Part shown: positions 1 through 8,159 of the stretch, one piece after another
How the letters are laid out: each line of letters opens with the position of its first letter
Position numbering within the stretch: position 1 is the first letter of the stretch
NCBI GenBank assembly: GCA_947496605.1
Contig: CANMDF010000004.1
Coordinates: forward strand, 186,001 to 250,000
DNA length: 64,000 nucleotides
Direction of reading: 5' to 3'
Source of the DNA: an uncultured Paracoccaceae bacterium
Lineage (GTDB): Bacteria > Pseudomonadota > Alphaproteobacteria > Rhodobacterales > Rhodobacteraceae
Notes under the pieces: generated by a model
Seen by the model: only the letters and a program-made list of their open reading frames with translations
What the model was told of the DNA's origin: nothing
The model's database searches: none
Translations under genes and position numbers: made by a program

Positions 1-3000
1 GGACAAGCCTGCGAGTTTGATTACTCGGGTGCCCAAGCCTGTAAAGCGCTGCGCGAGGAAGGCTATCGGGTCATCCTCGTCAACTCGAACCCAGCCACCA
101 TCATGACCGATCCAGGAATGGCGGATGCGACTTATATTGAGCCGATCACCCCCGAAGTCGTCGCCAAAATCATCGAAAAAGAACGCCCCGATGCGTTGCT
201 GCCCACGATGGGCGGACAGACTGGCTTGAACACCTCGCTGGCGCTTGCCGATATGGGTGTCTTGGAAAAATTCAATGTTGAGATGATCGGCGCGAAACGC
301 GAAGCAATTGAAATGGCGGAGGATCGCAAACTCTTCCGCGAAGCGATGGACCGTCTTGGCATCGAAAACCCCAAAGCGACCATCGTGACAGCCCCCTACA
401 CCGAAGACACGCAATCGCGCCCTTGGCCGCGTATCCAAGGTGCTGACCGAACCAAAATCCTCGACGATGGCGAACGCCTCGCACTCGAAGCGCTCGAAGA
501 TATCGGCCTGCCTGCTGTCATCCGCCCTGCCTTTACGATGGGCGGCACCGGCGGTGGCGTCGCCTACAACCGCGAAGAATACATCCACTTTTGCCGCACA
601 GGTATGGATGCATCACCCGTCGCGCAAATTCTTGTGGACGAGTCGCTATTGGGTTGGAAAGAATTCGAGATGGAGGTCGTGCGCGACCGCGCCGACAACG
701 CGATCATCGTCTGCGCCATTGAAAACGTAGACCCCATGGGCGTGCACACGGGCGACTCGATCACTGTCGCGCCGGCCCTGACCCTGACGGACAAAGAATA
801 CCAAGTTATGCGCACACACAGCATCAACGTGCTGCGCGAAATCGGGGTGGAAACAGGCGGGTCCAACGTCCAATGGGCCGTAAACCCCGACGACGGGCGC
901 ATGGTGGTGATCGAGATGAACCCACGCGTGTCGCGATCATCTGCGCTGGCTTCGAAAGCCACAGGTTTCCCGATTGCCAAGATCGCCGCAAAATTGGCGG
1001 TCGGTTATACATTGGACGAGTTGGACAATGACATCACCGGCGTCACACCTGCATCGTTTGAGCCCACAATCGACTACGTCGTTACCAAAATTCCACGCTT
1101 CGCCTTTGAAAAATTCGCAGGCTCTGAACCCTACCTGACAACGGCAATGAAATCCGTGGGTGAAGCAATGGCCATCGGGCGCACCTTCCATGAGTCCATG
1201 CAAAAAGCGTTGGCGTCTATGGAAACCGGCCTGACCGGCTTTGACGACATCGACATCCCCGGCGCACCCGACGCCGCCGCGATCACCAAAGCGCTCGCCA
1301 AACAAACACCTGACCGCATCCGTGTCATCGCCCAAGCCATGCGGCACGGGTTGTCGAACGACGATATCTTTGCGGTCACCAAATTCGACCCATGGTTCCT
1401 CGCTCGGATCCGCGAGATCATCGAAGAAGAAGCCAAAATTATCAAAAACGGCCTGCCCGTGACCGAAGACGGGTTACGCGCGATCAAAATGCTCGGTTTC
1501 ACCGACGCGCGCCTGGCGACACTCACCGGCCGCCACGAAGACCAAGTGCGCCGCGCCCGCCACAACCTTGGCGTGACAGCTGTTTTCAAACGGATCGACA
1601 CCTGCGGCGCCGAGTTCGAGGCGCAGACGCCCTATATGTACTCCACATACGAAACGGCCGTGATGGGCGACGCAGAATGCGAAGCGCGGCCTTCCAACCG
1701 CAAAAAGGTCGTCATCCTCGGCGGCGGCCCGAACCGCATCGGGCAAGGGATCGAGTTTGATTACTGCTGCTGCCACGCTTGCTACGCCCTGACCGATCAG
1801 GGGTATGAGACGATCATGATCAACTGTAACCCCGAAACGGTCAGCACGGATTACGACACCTCCGACCGCCTCTATTTTGAGCCGCTCACCTTCGAACACG
1901 TCATGGAAATCCTGCGGGTCGAACAAGACAACGGCACCCTGCACGGCGTCATCGTGCAATTCGGCGGTCAGACCCCTTTGAAACTGGCCAATGCGCTGAG
2001 CGACGCAGGCATCCCGATCCTCGGCACCACGCCAGACAGCATCGACCTCGCCGAAGACCGCGAGCGTTTCCAGCAGCTTGTGCAAAAACTGGACCTCAAA
2101 CAGCCACACAACGGCATCGCCTCCACCGACGAAGAAGCGCTCAACATCGCCGAAGGGATCGGCTTCCCACTGGTGATCCGTCCCTCCTTCGTTCTGGGCG
2201 GCCGCGCCATGGAAATCGTGCGCGATATGGACCAGTTGCGCCGTTATATTTCAGACGCGGTGGTCGTGTCGGGCGACAGCCCCGTCCTGCTCGACAGCTA
2301 CCTGTCTGGTGCGGTCGAAGTCGATGTTGACTGCCTCTCTGACGGCACAAACACCCATGTCGCAGGCATCATGCAGCATATCGAAGAGGCGGGCGTGCAC
2401 TCTGGCGACAGCGCCTGTTCCCTCCCGCCCTATTCGCTGTCCGAAGCGATGATCGCGGAAATCCGCAGCCAGACAGAAAAACTGGCCAAGGCGCTCAACG
2501 TCGTGGGCCTGATGAACATCCAGTTCGCGGTCAAAGACGAAACCGTCTACCTGATCGAAGTGAACCCCCGCGCATCGCGCACCGTGCCATTTGTGGCCAA
2601 AGCCACGGATTCAGCCATCGCATCCATCGCCGCACGGCTGATGGCGGGCGAACCACTGTCAAACTTCCCCCTGCGCGAGGCATACCCGGCCAACGACAAC
2701 CCGATGGACGTGCTGCCCATGGGCGATGCCTTTACTTTGGCCGACCCAAACACCCCGTGGTTCAGCGTGAAAGAGGCCGTCTTGCCCTTCGCCCGCTTCC
2801 CCGGCGTCGATACGATCCTTGGGCCCGAAATGCGGTCCACGGGTGAGGTCATGGGCTGGGACCGGTCCTTCCCCCGCGCGTTCCTTAAGGCGCAAATGGG
2901 CGCAGGCACCGAACTGCCCGAGGCCGGCACCGTCTTTATCTCAATCAAAGACGCCGACAAAACCGACGCCATGCTGGAAGCCGCGCAAATGCTGCTGAAA

Positions 3001-3312
3001 CTGGGGTTCACTATCACAGCGACAAGGGGCACCTCCGCTTGGCTGAGTGAAAACCGAATTGATTGCGAAGTGGTAAACAAAGTCTACGAAGGCGGGCTGA
3101 CCATCACCGACAGGCTGAAAGACGGGCACATCGCACTGGTCTTCAACACCACCGAGGGCAGCCAAGCCGTTGAGGACAGCCGCGACATCCGCGCCGTCGC
3201 CCTCTACGACAAAATCCCCTACTTCACGACGGCAGCTGCGTCACATGCAGCGGTGCTGGCAATGCAAGCGCGGGTTGAAGGTGATGTTGGGGTGAGGTCG
3301 TTGCAGGGGTGA
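1..3312 (+). CDS. carB: Carbamoyl-phosphate synthase large subunit (5' partial)
   Basis: Makes carbamoyl phosphate from bicarbonate, ATP and glutamine-derived ammonia for arginine and pyrimidine synthesis. The frame is open from base 1 and begins at the [10 protein letters not shown] segment, so only about 20 N-terminal residues lie outside the window; the internal ATG at 103 is not the true start. Two homologous ATP-grasp halves are visible: the first to about nt 1650, the second opening with [15 protein letters not shown] near nt 1720. The MGS-like allosteric domain starts near nt 2920 and contains TATRGT. The short insertion between residues about 145 and 165 (AYTEDT-like/RPWPRI) resembles other alphaproteobacterial CarB proteins as far as I recall. 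A strong hairpin follows the stop. Function is certain from the family. Confidence 0.98.
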   Translation, partial: GQACEFDYSGAQACKALREEGYRVILVNSNPATIMTDPGMADATYIEPITPEVVAKIIEKERPDALLPTMGGQTGLNTSLALADMGVLEKFNVEMIGAKREAIEMAEDRKLFREAMDRLGIENPKATIVTAPYTEDTQSRPWPRIQGADRTKILDDGERLALEALEDIGLPAVIRPAFTMGGTGGGVAYNREEYIHFCRTGMDASPVAQILVDESLLGWKEFEMEVVRDRADNAIIVCAIENVDPMGVHTGDSITVAPALTLTDKEYQVMRTHSINVLREIGVETGGSNVQWAVNPDDGRMVVIEMNPRVSRSSALASKATGFPIAKIAAKLAVGYTLDELDNDITGVTPASFEPTIDYVVTKIPRFAFEKFAGSEPYLTTAMKSVGEAMAIGRTFHESMQKALASMETGLTGFDDIDIPGAPDAAAITKALAKQTPDRIRVIAQAMRHGLSNDDIFAVTKFDPWFLARIREIIEEEAKIIKNGLPVTEDGLRAIKMLGFTDARLATLTGRHEDQVRRARHNLGVTAVFKRIDTCGAEFEAQTPYMYSTYETAVMGDAECEARPSNRKKVVILGGGPNRIGQGIEFDYCCCHACYALTDQGYETIMINCNPETVSTDYDTSDRLYFEPLTFEHVMEILRVEQDNGTLHGVIVQFGGQTPLKLANALSDAGIPILGTTPDSIDLAEDRERFQQLVQKLDLKQPHNGIASTDEEALNIAEGIGFPLVIRPSFVLGGRAMEIVRDMDQLRRYISDAVVVSGDSPVLLDSYLSGAVEVDVDCLSDGTNTHVAGIMQHIEEAGVHSGDSACSLPPYSLSEAMIAEIRSQTEKLAKALNVVGLMNIQFAVKDETVYLIEVNPRASRTVPFVAKATDSAIASIAARLMAGEPLSNFPLREAYPANDNPMDVLPMGDAFTLADPNTPWFSVKEAVLPFARFPGVDTILGPEMRSTGEVMGWDRSFPRAFLKAQMGAGTELPEAGTVFISIKDADKTDAMLEAAQMLLKLGFTITATRGTSAWLSENRIDCEVVNKVYEGGLTITDRLKDGHIALVFNTTEGSQAVEDSRDIRAVALYDKIPYFTTAAASHAAVLAMQARVEGDVGVRSLQG

Positions 3313-3319
3313 CAAGTGA

Positions 3320-3344
3320 AAAGGGTCCGCACTGCGGACCCTTT
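3320..3344 (+). terminator. Hairpin terminator after carB
   Basis: An 11-bp perfect inverted repeat, AAAGGGTCCGC / GCGGACCCTTT, with a 3-nt loop sits 8 nt after the carB stop. The trailing T run is short (it is followed by CGCT), so termination may be partly structural. Confidence 0.75.
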
Positions 3345-3457
3345 CGCTAAGCCGTCGAGTGTCCGTCACGAGCAAGCGCGCTGCCGACATTTACCCCGAC
3401 GTTTCGCTGATGAATATGGTAGTTATCCACTAGCTTGTCAACATATTGAGTAGTTAA

Positions 3458-4243
3458 ATGCCTTTGAATTATGTTTCCTCCGCAAGGATAAGTCCGTACA
3501 AGAAGCACTGTAAGACCGACGCTGAAGCCATTGAACTACATAATGAATGTATGCTAATTGGCTCCGCACTCTTGTCTGTTATTTCAATGATCGAGATTGC
3601 TCTCCGAAACAGAGTGCATACACAAATTGCGAAGGATTTTGGCCGCCAAGACTGGCTTACAATTAATCCTTCACCCGTGCCCCTGGGGAGCAGCGAAACA
3701 AGCGCTATAAGCCAGGCCGTTAGGCAAGCACAGCAAGACAAGTATTCGAAGCTATCCAATAGTGATAAACTAAAGCTTAATGCAGTGGCCTATCCTCACG
3801 GTGTCCCACCGAATATCACTCACAAACGGCTTTCGAAGAAACGGCAAGAGAAAATAAGCGTTACCGAAGGTGAGGTCGTTGCACATACCACACTTTTTTT
3901 TTGGAAGCGTTTCTTTGCGCCCGAGTATGAACCAACTCTCTGGGATAGATCAGTTAAACGAACATTTCCAAACAAGACACTAGGACGGTCAGATGTCTCA
4001 GCACAAATAGAGATCATCTACCGAGCAAGAAATCGACTCGCTCATCATGAGCCAATGTATGGATTGCGATTGCGACAAGCAGTAAGCGCAGTCGACTTTG
4101 TTCGCCTAAACTTTGATAGCAAGTTTCCAGATCAAAACGGCCCACTCTGCATCTTCACACAATTCCAACACGACAATCTCATGGCTAAGCTCCACCATTT
4201 CGAGTCCCGATGGAAAGAGATCACTGGTTCAGAATCCAATTAA
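3458..4243 (+). CDS. Abi-like HEPN-domain protein (putative abortive infection)
   Basis: 261 aa, resembling the Abi_2/AbiD-F family, whose members are associated with abortive infection against phage. Visible family marks are the early helix ISMIEIALRNRVH (about residues 40-55) and the C-terminal RARNRLAHHEP (about residues 190-200), which supplies the R-x4-6-H motif of HEPN ribonucleases. By eye the gene is AT-richer than its neighbours, uses less typical codons (ATA, AGA, TTA) and has a weak ribosome binding site, which fits horizontal acquisition. It is a single gene between carB and a BrnA-like gene facing it, with no obvious partner. The family call is fairly secure; the antiphage role is inferred from the family. 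Confidence 0.75.
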   Translation: MPLNYVSSARISPYKKHCKTDAEAIELHNECMLIGSALLSVISMIEIALRNRVHTQIAKDFGRQDWLTINPSPVPLGSSETSAISQAVRQAQQDKYSKLSNSDKLKLNAVAYPHGVPPNITHKRLSKKRQEKISVTEGEVVAHTTLFFWKRFFAPEYEPTLWDRSVKRTFPNKTLGRSDVSAQIEIIYRARNRLAHHEPMYGLRLRQAVSAVDFVRLNFDSKFPDQNGPLCIFTQFQHDNLMAKLHHFESRWKEITGSESN

Positions 4244-4271
4244 AATGTATTGGCTCAAGTAGCCTACCCCC

Positions 4272-4709
4272 TCACTCCTCCGCCTCATACCGCGCCAGCC
4301 GTTCCTCTATGTCCGCCTCCCATCGCTGTATGTTCCCCCACTCGGGCCGCTCCTCCATCGTTTTGTCCAACCGCTCGGGGTTCAGCGCATAATCTGTCGT
4401 GTCCGGCCCTTCGACAATCCCTGCCAGCCGGTAGTGCATGAACGCCCGCAGCACACGATTAATCCGCGGCTGATACCCCGGCCCCATCGCCTTAAAAAAC
4501 TTTACCACATCCGCGTCCAACCGGATCGTCACTGGCACCCGCTTGGGATCGCGCCGGTCCTCGTTTTGCCAGATTTCATCCCATTCGCGGGGCAGGCAGC
4601 GCAGTTTCATCGCCACGGAATGCAGGTCGTATTCGATCATGCGCCGCGCATCGACGGCATAGCCCCAGTTGATCCGCTGGGTCTTGGTCATCTTTTTGGG
4701 GTCGGTCAT
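4272..4709 (-). CDS. BrnA-type ribbon-helix-helix antitoxin-like protein
   Basis: 145 aa. Residues about 74-112 carry the BrnA-family signature: RVPVTIRLDADVV, then GPGYQPRINRVLRAFM, which in BrnA forms the DNA-binding ribbon-helix-helix part. The N-terminal 70 residues are an extra basic region and the C-terminus is acidic. I chose the ATG at 4709 because GGAG lies 7 nt upstream; the 12-residue longer frame from 4745 lacks this. Known BrnA antitoxins neutralise and, with BrnT, autorepress; no BrnT-like gene is adjacent, so this looks like an orphan regulator or antitoxin. The divergent intergenic region has an array of phased GTAC sites that could be its operator. Confidence 0.72.
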   Translation of the reverse strand: MTDPKKMTKTQRINWGYAVDARRMIEYDLHSVAMKLRCLPREWDEIWQNEDRRDPKRVPVTIRLDADVVKFFKAMGPGYQPRINRVLRAFMHYRLAGIVEGPDTTDYALNPERLDKTMEERPEWGNIQRWEADIEERLARYEAEE

Positions 4710-4769
4710 CGGGGCTCTCCTTTTGCGGTCCAACCTGTCGTGCAAAGGTAAAGCGGGTGATGACGCAGC

Positions 4770-4812
4770 GTACGTACGGGTTCTGTACGCTGTATGTACG
4801 GGTTATGTACGC
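4770..4812. promoter_or_regulatory. Tandem GTAC array, candidate operator
   Basis: Palindromic GTAC tetramers begin at 4774, 4785, 4796 and 4807, exactly 11 bp apart, with a fifth abutting at 4770. At the larger scale two 17-bp direct repeats, GTACGGGTTCTGTACGC and GTACGGGTTATGTACGC, are offset by 22 bp and differ at one base. The array lies between the divergent BrnA-like gene and the FabH-like gene. Phased short half-sites are typical of ribbon-helix-helix regulators; assignment to the BrnA-like protein is inference. Confidence 0.6.
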
Positions 4813-4877
4813 CGCGTTCCGGTGGACATTCCCGCCCCCTTCCCCCTAGGGTAGCCGCACCAATTTGAGGGGCCAGC

Positions 4878-5996
4878 ATGCACAACGTCGCGATCACCGG
4901 AACCGGGGTTTTCACGCCCTCTCAGACCATCACCAACGACGAATTGGTCGCCGCATTCAACAGCTACGCTGACCTATGGAACGCCGAGAATGCAGCCGCG
5001 ATTGAAGCAGGCACCGTCGAGGCCAAGACCCATTCGTCCAGCGATTTCATCCTTGCTGCCTCCGGGATTGAGCGCCGCTATGTCCTTGATAAAGAAGGCG
5101 TTCTTGACCCCGCCCGCATGTTCCCCAAGTTCACGCCGCGCGCCGACGACCAACCCGGTTTCATGGCTGAAATCGGCGTCGATGCCGCGCAAAAAGCACT
5201 TGCCGCTGCTGGTGTTGATGCGGGCGATGTCGATCTGGTGATTTGTGCCGCCTCGAATATGGAACGCGCCTACCCTGCAATTGCCGTGGAAATTCAACAG
5301 CTTCTGGGCGCAGGTGGTTTCGCTTTTGATATGAACGTCGCCTGTTCCAGCGCCACCTTTGGTATTCAGACAGCGGCCGACATGATCCGCTCCGGCTCAA
5401 TCCGCCGCGCATTGGTGATCAACCCCGAGATTTGTTCCGCCCATCTGGAATGGCGCGATCGCGACTGTCATTTTATCTTTGGCGATGTCGCGACCGCGAC
5501 CTTGCTCGAGCGTGACGAAGACCTCGACAAACCATATTTTAAGGTTCTTTCCACGCGCTGCGCGACCCAGTTCAGCAATAATATCCGTAACAATAACGGC
5601 TACTTACGCCGTACACAGGACCACATGGAAGACCGCCGCGACATGCAGTTCATGCAAAACGGGCGCAAGGTTTTCAAAGAGGTCCTTCCGCTGGTCAGCA
5701 AGCATATCGCGAACCATATGGCCGAAGAAAACGTAGCTGCCGCTGACTTGCGCCGCCTCTGGCTGCACCAAGCCAACAAAACGATGAACGACTATATTGG
5801 CAAAAAAGTCCTAGGCCGCACCCCCGAAGCAGGTGAACAACCCAACATCTTGCAAGACTACGCCAACACTTCATCCGCTGGCTCAATCATTGCTTTTTCC
5901 AAGCATTCCAATGACATGTCACCGGGGGACAAAGGGTTGATTTGTTCATTCGGAGCAGGCTATTCCGTGGGTTCTGTCATCGTTGAACGCGCTTAA
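4878..5996 (+). CDS. Beta-ketoacyl-ACP synthase III (FabH-like)
   Basis: 372-aa thiolase-fold enzyme of the KAS III type, which condenses an acyl-CoA or acyl-ACP primer with malonyl-ACP. The Cys-His-Asn triad is present: Cys in NVACSSATFG (about residue 155), His in WLHQANK (about residue 297) and Asn in DYANTSSAGS (about residue 330). It is about 50 residues longer than ordinary FabH (about 320 aa), the extra length lying partly in the N-terminal region (residues 30-100). The gene is monocistronic, apart from the tiny lipoprotein gene 15 nt downstream. It may be a second KAS III for special primers rather than the housekeeping FabH, which normally sits with plsX; neither is visible here. Confidence 0.85.
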   Translation: MHNVAITGTGVFTPSQTITNDELVAAFNSYADLWNAENAAAIEAGTVEAKTHSSSDFILAASGIERRYVLDKEGVLDPARMFPKFTPRADDQPGFMAEIGVDAAQKALAAAGVDAGDVDLVICAASNMERAYPAIAVEIQQLLGAGGFAFDMNVACSSATFGIQTAADMIRSGSIRRALVINPEICSAHLEWRDRDCHFIFGDVATATLLERDEDLDKPYFKVLSTRCATQFSNNIRNNNGYLRRTQDHMEDRRDMQFMQNGRKVFKEVLPLVSKHIANHMAEENVAAADLRRLWLHQANKTMNDYIGKKVLGRTPEAGEQPNILQDYANTSSAGSIIAFSKHSNDMSPGDKGLICSFGAGYSVGSVIVERA

Positions 5997-6011
5997 TACG
6001 AAAGAACACTT

Positions 6012-6086
6012 ATGAAAATCATCGTCATCACTGGACTATTGCTAACACTCGCTGCTTGCGGCGTACCATTCGTCCCCTTGGTCTAG
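6012..6086 (+). CDS. 24-residue predicted lipoprotein
   Basis: A very short ORF of 24 codons: MKIIVITG start, hydrophobic core, lipobox LAAC followed by G, then a mature peptide of only 9 residues ending VPFVPLV. The whole product is essentially a type II signal peptide plus a nine-residue tail, so if lipidated it would be an inner- or outer-membrane anchored nonapeptide. It lies 15 nt after the FabH-like gene on the same strand and its stop overlaps the stop of convergent arsH in a CTAG. The intact lipobox in such a short frame is the support; there is only a weak upstream AAAGAA as ribosome binding site. Confidence 0.6.
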   Translation: MKIIVITGLLLTLAACGVPFVPLV

Positions 6087-6796
6087 TCACTGACGCGTTT
6101 GTGCACCTCAGCAAGTGTCTCAACCCGTTCTGAATAGCGGTTCGTCAGCATTGCACTGCGGCCCCGTGTCATGATCGTAAAGCGCGCCAACTCTTCCATC
6201 ACATCCACAATCCGGTTGTAGAGGGACGACGGTTTCATCCGTCCGCCCTCAAACTCTTTCCATGCCATCGGAACTGATGACTGGTTGGGGATCGTGATCA
6301 GGCGCATCCAACGCCCAAGAATACGTAACTGATTGACAGTATTGAAAGATTGCGATCCACCGCTGACCTGCATCAGCGCCAGCGTCTTGCCTTGTGTGGG
6401 CCGCATCCCGCCAATGGGCGACAATGGCAACCAGTCAATTTGCGTCTTCATGATACCCGTCATCGCACCGTGGCGCTCAGGGCTGGACCAGACCATGCCT
6501 TCGGACCAAAGCGCTAGTTCGCGCAACTCAGCGACTTTAGGATGATCGGCATCCGCATCATCAGGCAGCGGCAAACCGGAGGGATCAAAGAACTTCGTCT
6601 CACATCCAAGTGCCCGCAAAACACGTGCACCTTCTTCCGCACAAAGGCGCGAATAACTCGTTTCGCGCAATGAACCATAGAGCAAAAGGATACGTGGCGG
6701 ATGCTGCGGCGCGGCTGGCCCCGCCAAAGCAGCAATATCCAAAGGTTCAAGCGCACCCGACACCAGATTTGGCATATCGGACGTATCTATGCCCAT
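6083..6796 (-). CDS. arsH: ArsH-type NADPH-dependent FMN reductase
   Basis: 237-aa flavodoxin-fold protein. ArsH proteins bind FMN and reduce or oxidise arsenicals, quinones or metals; several oxidise trivalent organoarsenicals. The FMN phosphate loop is [12 protein letters not shown] (about residues 38-50) and the family segment [15 protein letters not shown] (about residues 102-117) and [21 protein letters not shown] (about 128-148, partially quoted) are intact. It starts by a TGATG coupling with the upstream HTH gene. No arsR, arsC or acr3 is adjacent, so an arsenic role is not supported by context beyond family identity. Confidence 0.9.
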   Translation of the reverse strand: MGIDTSDMPNLVSGALEPLDIAALAGPAAPQHPPRILLLYGSLRETSYSRLCAEEGARVLRALGCETKFFDPSGLPLPDDADADHPKVAELRELALWSEGMVWSSPERHGAMTGIMKTQIDWLPLSPIGGMRPTQGKTLALMQVSGGSQSFNTVNQLRILGRWMRLITIPNQSSVPMAWKEFEGGRMKPSSLYNRIVDVMEELARFTIMTRGRSAMLTNRYSERVETLAEVHKRVSD

Positions 6797-7245
6797 CAGG
6801 CCGATTCTTCGAGGTGCAGCTTCATATCAATCAGCACTTGCTGAAGAGACGTTGTCTCGCGCAGCAAGCGCTTGGCTTCGTTAATTGTGATGACGCCGTC
6901 GGCAATGGATTGATTGTATTCGGCCATCAGCATTGCAAAACGTTGGCTCAGCTTGATCACATCAGTGTTGATCTCACCTTCGCTGTTTGCGCGTTCGGTA
7001 TCATGTGACATTGTCACGCCCCGCAGCTCGGCAAGTGCCGATGTGACATGCGGATAAGACGCCGCCGCCTCAAGCTGCGCGACTGCATCAACCGGCATAA
7101 AGCGATCCGTATGCTCATCGCTGTCAGAATAGTAGCGACCAAGAGTGGCCTTCGATTTACCTGTAAGTTCACATGCAGCTTCAATGCCAACATCTTTAAC
7201 CAATGCTTCGGTGTGTTTCTTCAGGTAACTTCCATGTCCCGCCAT
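6796..7245 (-). CDS. Putative helix-turn-helix protein, phage CII-like
   Basis: 149 aa. Residues about 15-40 ([19 protein letters not shown]) read as a helix-turn-helix, followed by [12 protein letters not shown], a pattern I associate with phage CII-type regulators; the C-terminal half is helical and acidic. I chose the ATG at 7245, which has GGAG 7 nt upstream; longer frames run back over a promoter-like sequence and into tdk. The TGA stop shares one base with the arsH ATG, so the two are translationally coupled. The identification is tentative; it occupies the place an arsR gene would normally take beside arsH. Confidence 0.5.
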   Translation of the reverse strand: MAGHGSYLKKHTEALVKDVGIEAACELTGKSKATLGRYYSDSDEHTDRFMPVDAVAQLEAAASYPHVTSALAELRGVTMSHDTERANSEGEINTDVIKLSQRFAMLMAEYNQSIADGVITINEAKRLLRETTSLQQVLIDMKLHLEESA

Positions 7246-7306
7246 ACGTGTGCTCCACTCTGATGCTGCTGCCCCAACGGCAGGGGAAATTCTCTTCAGG
7301 TTTCCC

Positions 7307-7334
7307 ATTTTATGCAAATGCACTGTATGGCAAA
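7307..7334 (-). promoter_or_regulatory. Candidate sigma70 promoter for HTH-arsH
   Basis: On the minus strand TTTGCC (7334-7329), a 16-nt spacer and TAAAAT (7312-7307) resemble -35/-10 elements. Transcription would start near 7300, upstream of the ATG at 7245 but downstream of the alternative in-frame ATG at 7308, which supports the shorter HTH protein. Confidence 0.4.
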
Positions 7335-7513
7335 AATAATCTAGTCTCGTGTTTCTGAGATGACGTAACGAGTGTTCGTGCTGAGTGGTACGAAGAGTTA
7401 AGGATCGCGATCCGCTCACACGTATGGGACGCAGCCCCGATAGCTGCCAAGTTGCACGATTGTGTGACGCATGGTCTTGCCTTTCAGGTGAAGCCAAAGT
7501 TAAGCATTTCGAC

Positions 7514-8113
7514 ATGGCAAAACTCTATTTCAACTACTCGACCATGAACGCAGGCAAATCGACCGTGCTCTTGCAGGCGTCGCACAATTACATCGAACGG
7601 GGCATGCAAACCTATCTAATGATTGCCAGGTTTGATGACCGGGCGGGCGTAGGACGGATTGGTAGCCGCATCGGCATTGGAGCAGATGCTGATACATTTG
7701 GCTCGGATGACGATTTGTTTGAAATGATCTCGGCCCGCCTCAGCGATGGCCCATGTGCGTGTGTGTTCTTAGACGAAGCGCATTTCATGACGCCTGAACA
7801 TGTGTGGCAACTAGCACGCGTCGTGGATGACCTGAACGTACCGGTCATGACATATGGCTTGCGGGTCGATTTCCGGGGCCGTCTCTTTCCTGCATCGGCG
7901 TCACTGCTCGCTCTCGCCGATGAAATGCGCGAAGTCCGCACGATCTGTCACTGCGGGAAAAAGGCGACAATGGTTGTGCGCAAAGATGAGGCCGGGAATG
8001 TGCTGGCTGCAGGCGACCAAATCGTTGTCGGTGGAAATGAACGCTATGTATCACTCTGCCGCCGTCACTGGCGCGAAGAAATGGGCGCCTACGCCGACCC
8101 CAATCTCGACTAA
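7514..8113 (+). CDS. tdk: Thymidine kinase
   Basis: 199-aa type II thymidine kinase that phosphorylates thymidine to dTMP in the salvage pathway. The P-loop is MNAGKST near the N-terminus, the catalytic acid lies in FLDEAHFM (about residue 88), and a structural zinc site is formed by ICHCGKK and CRRH near the C-terminus. The ATG at 7514 gives the canonical MAKLYFNYSTMNAGKS start; the longer open frame to 7385 would overlap the regulatory region of the divergent gene. Confidence 0.95.
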   Translation: MAKLYFNYSTMNAGKSTVLLQASHNYIERGMQTYLMIARFDDRAGVGRIGSRIGIGADADTFGSDDDLFEMISARLSDGPCACVFLDEAHFMTPEHVWQLARVVDDLNVPVMTYGLRVDFRGRLFPASASLLALADEMREVRTICHCGKKATMVVRKDEAGNVLAAGDQIVVGGNERYVSLCRRHWREEMGAYADPNLD

Positions 8114-8119
8114 CACTTA

Positions 8120-8153
8120 TCATCTTGCCTTAAAAACTCCCGCCGGAGGCTCC
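8120..8153. repeat. Interspersed 34-nt terminator-like repeat, copy 1
   Basis: Plus strand reads TCATCTTGCC, then an A-rich block, then CTCCCGCCGGAGGCTCC. Two further copies in the same orientation are at 18066-18099 and 37967-38000. Read on the minus strand it forms CTCC-GGCG-GGAG followed by a T run; here flanking bases extend it to CCCGC/GCGGG, so this copy is well placed to terminate priA, which ends at 8160. Confidence 0.7.
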
Positions 8154-8159
8154 TGCGGG

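Noticed and set aside
7246-7515. Longer HTH protein beginning at 7308 or 7515
   Set aside because: The ATG at 7308 overlaps the promoter -10 element and the 7515 frame overlaps tdk; GGAG supports 7245.
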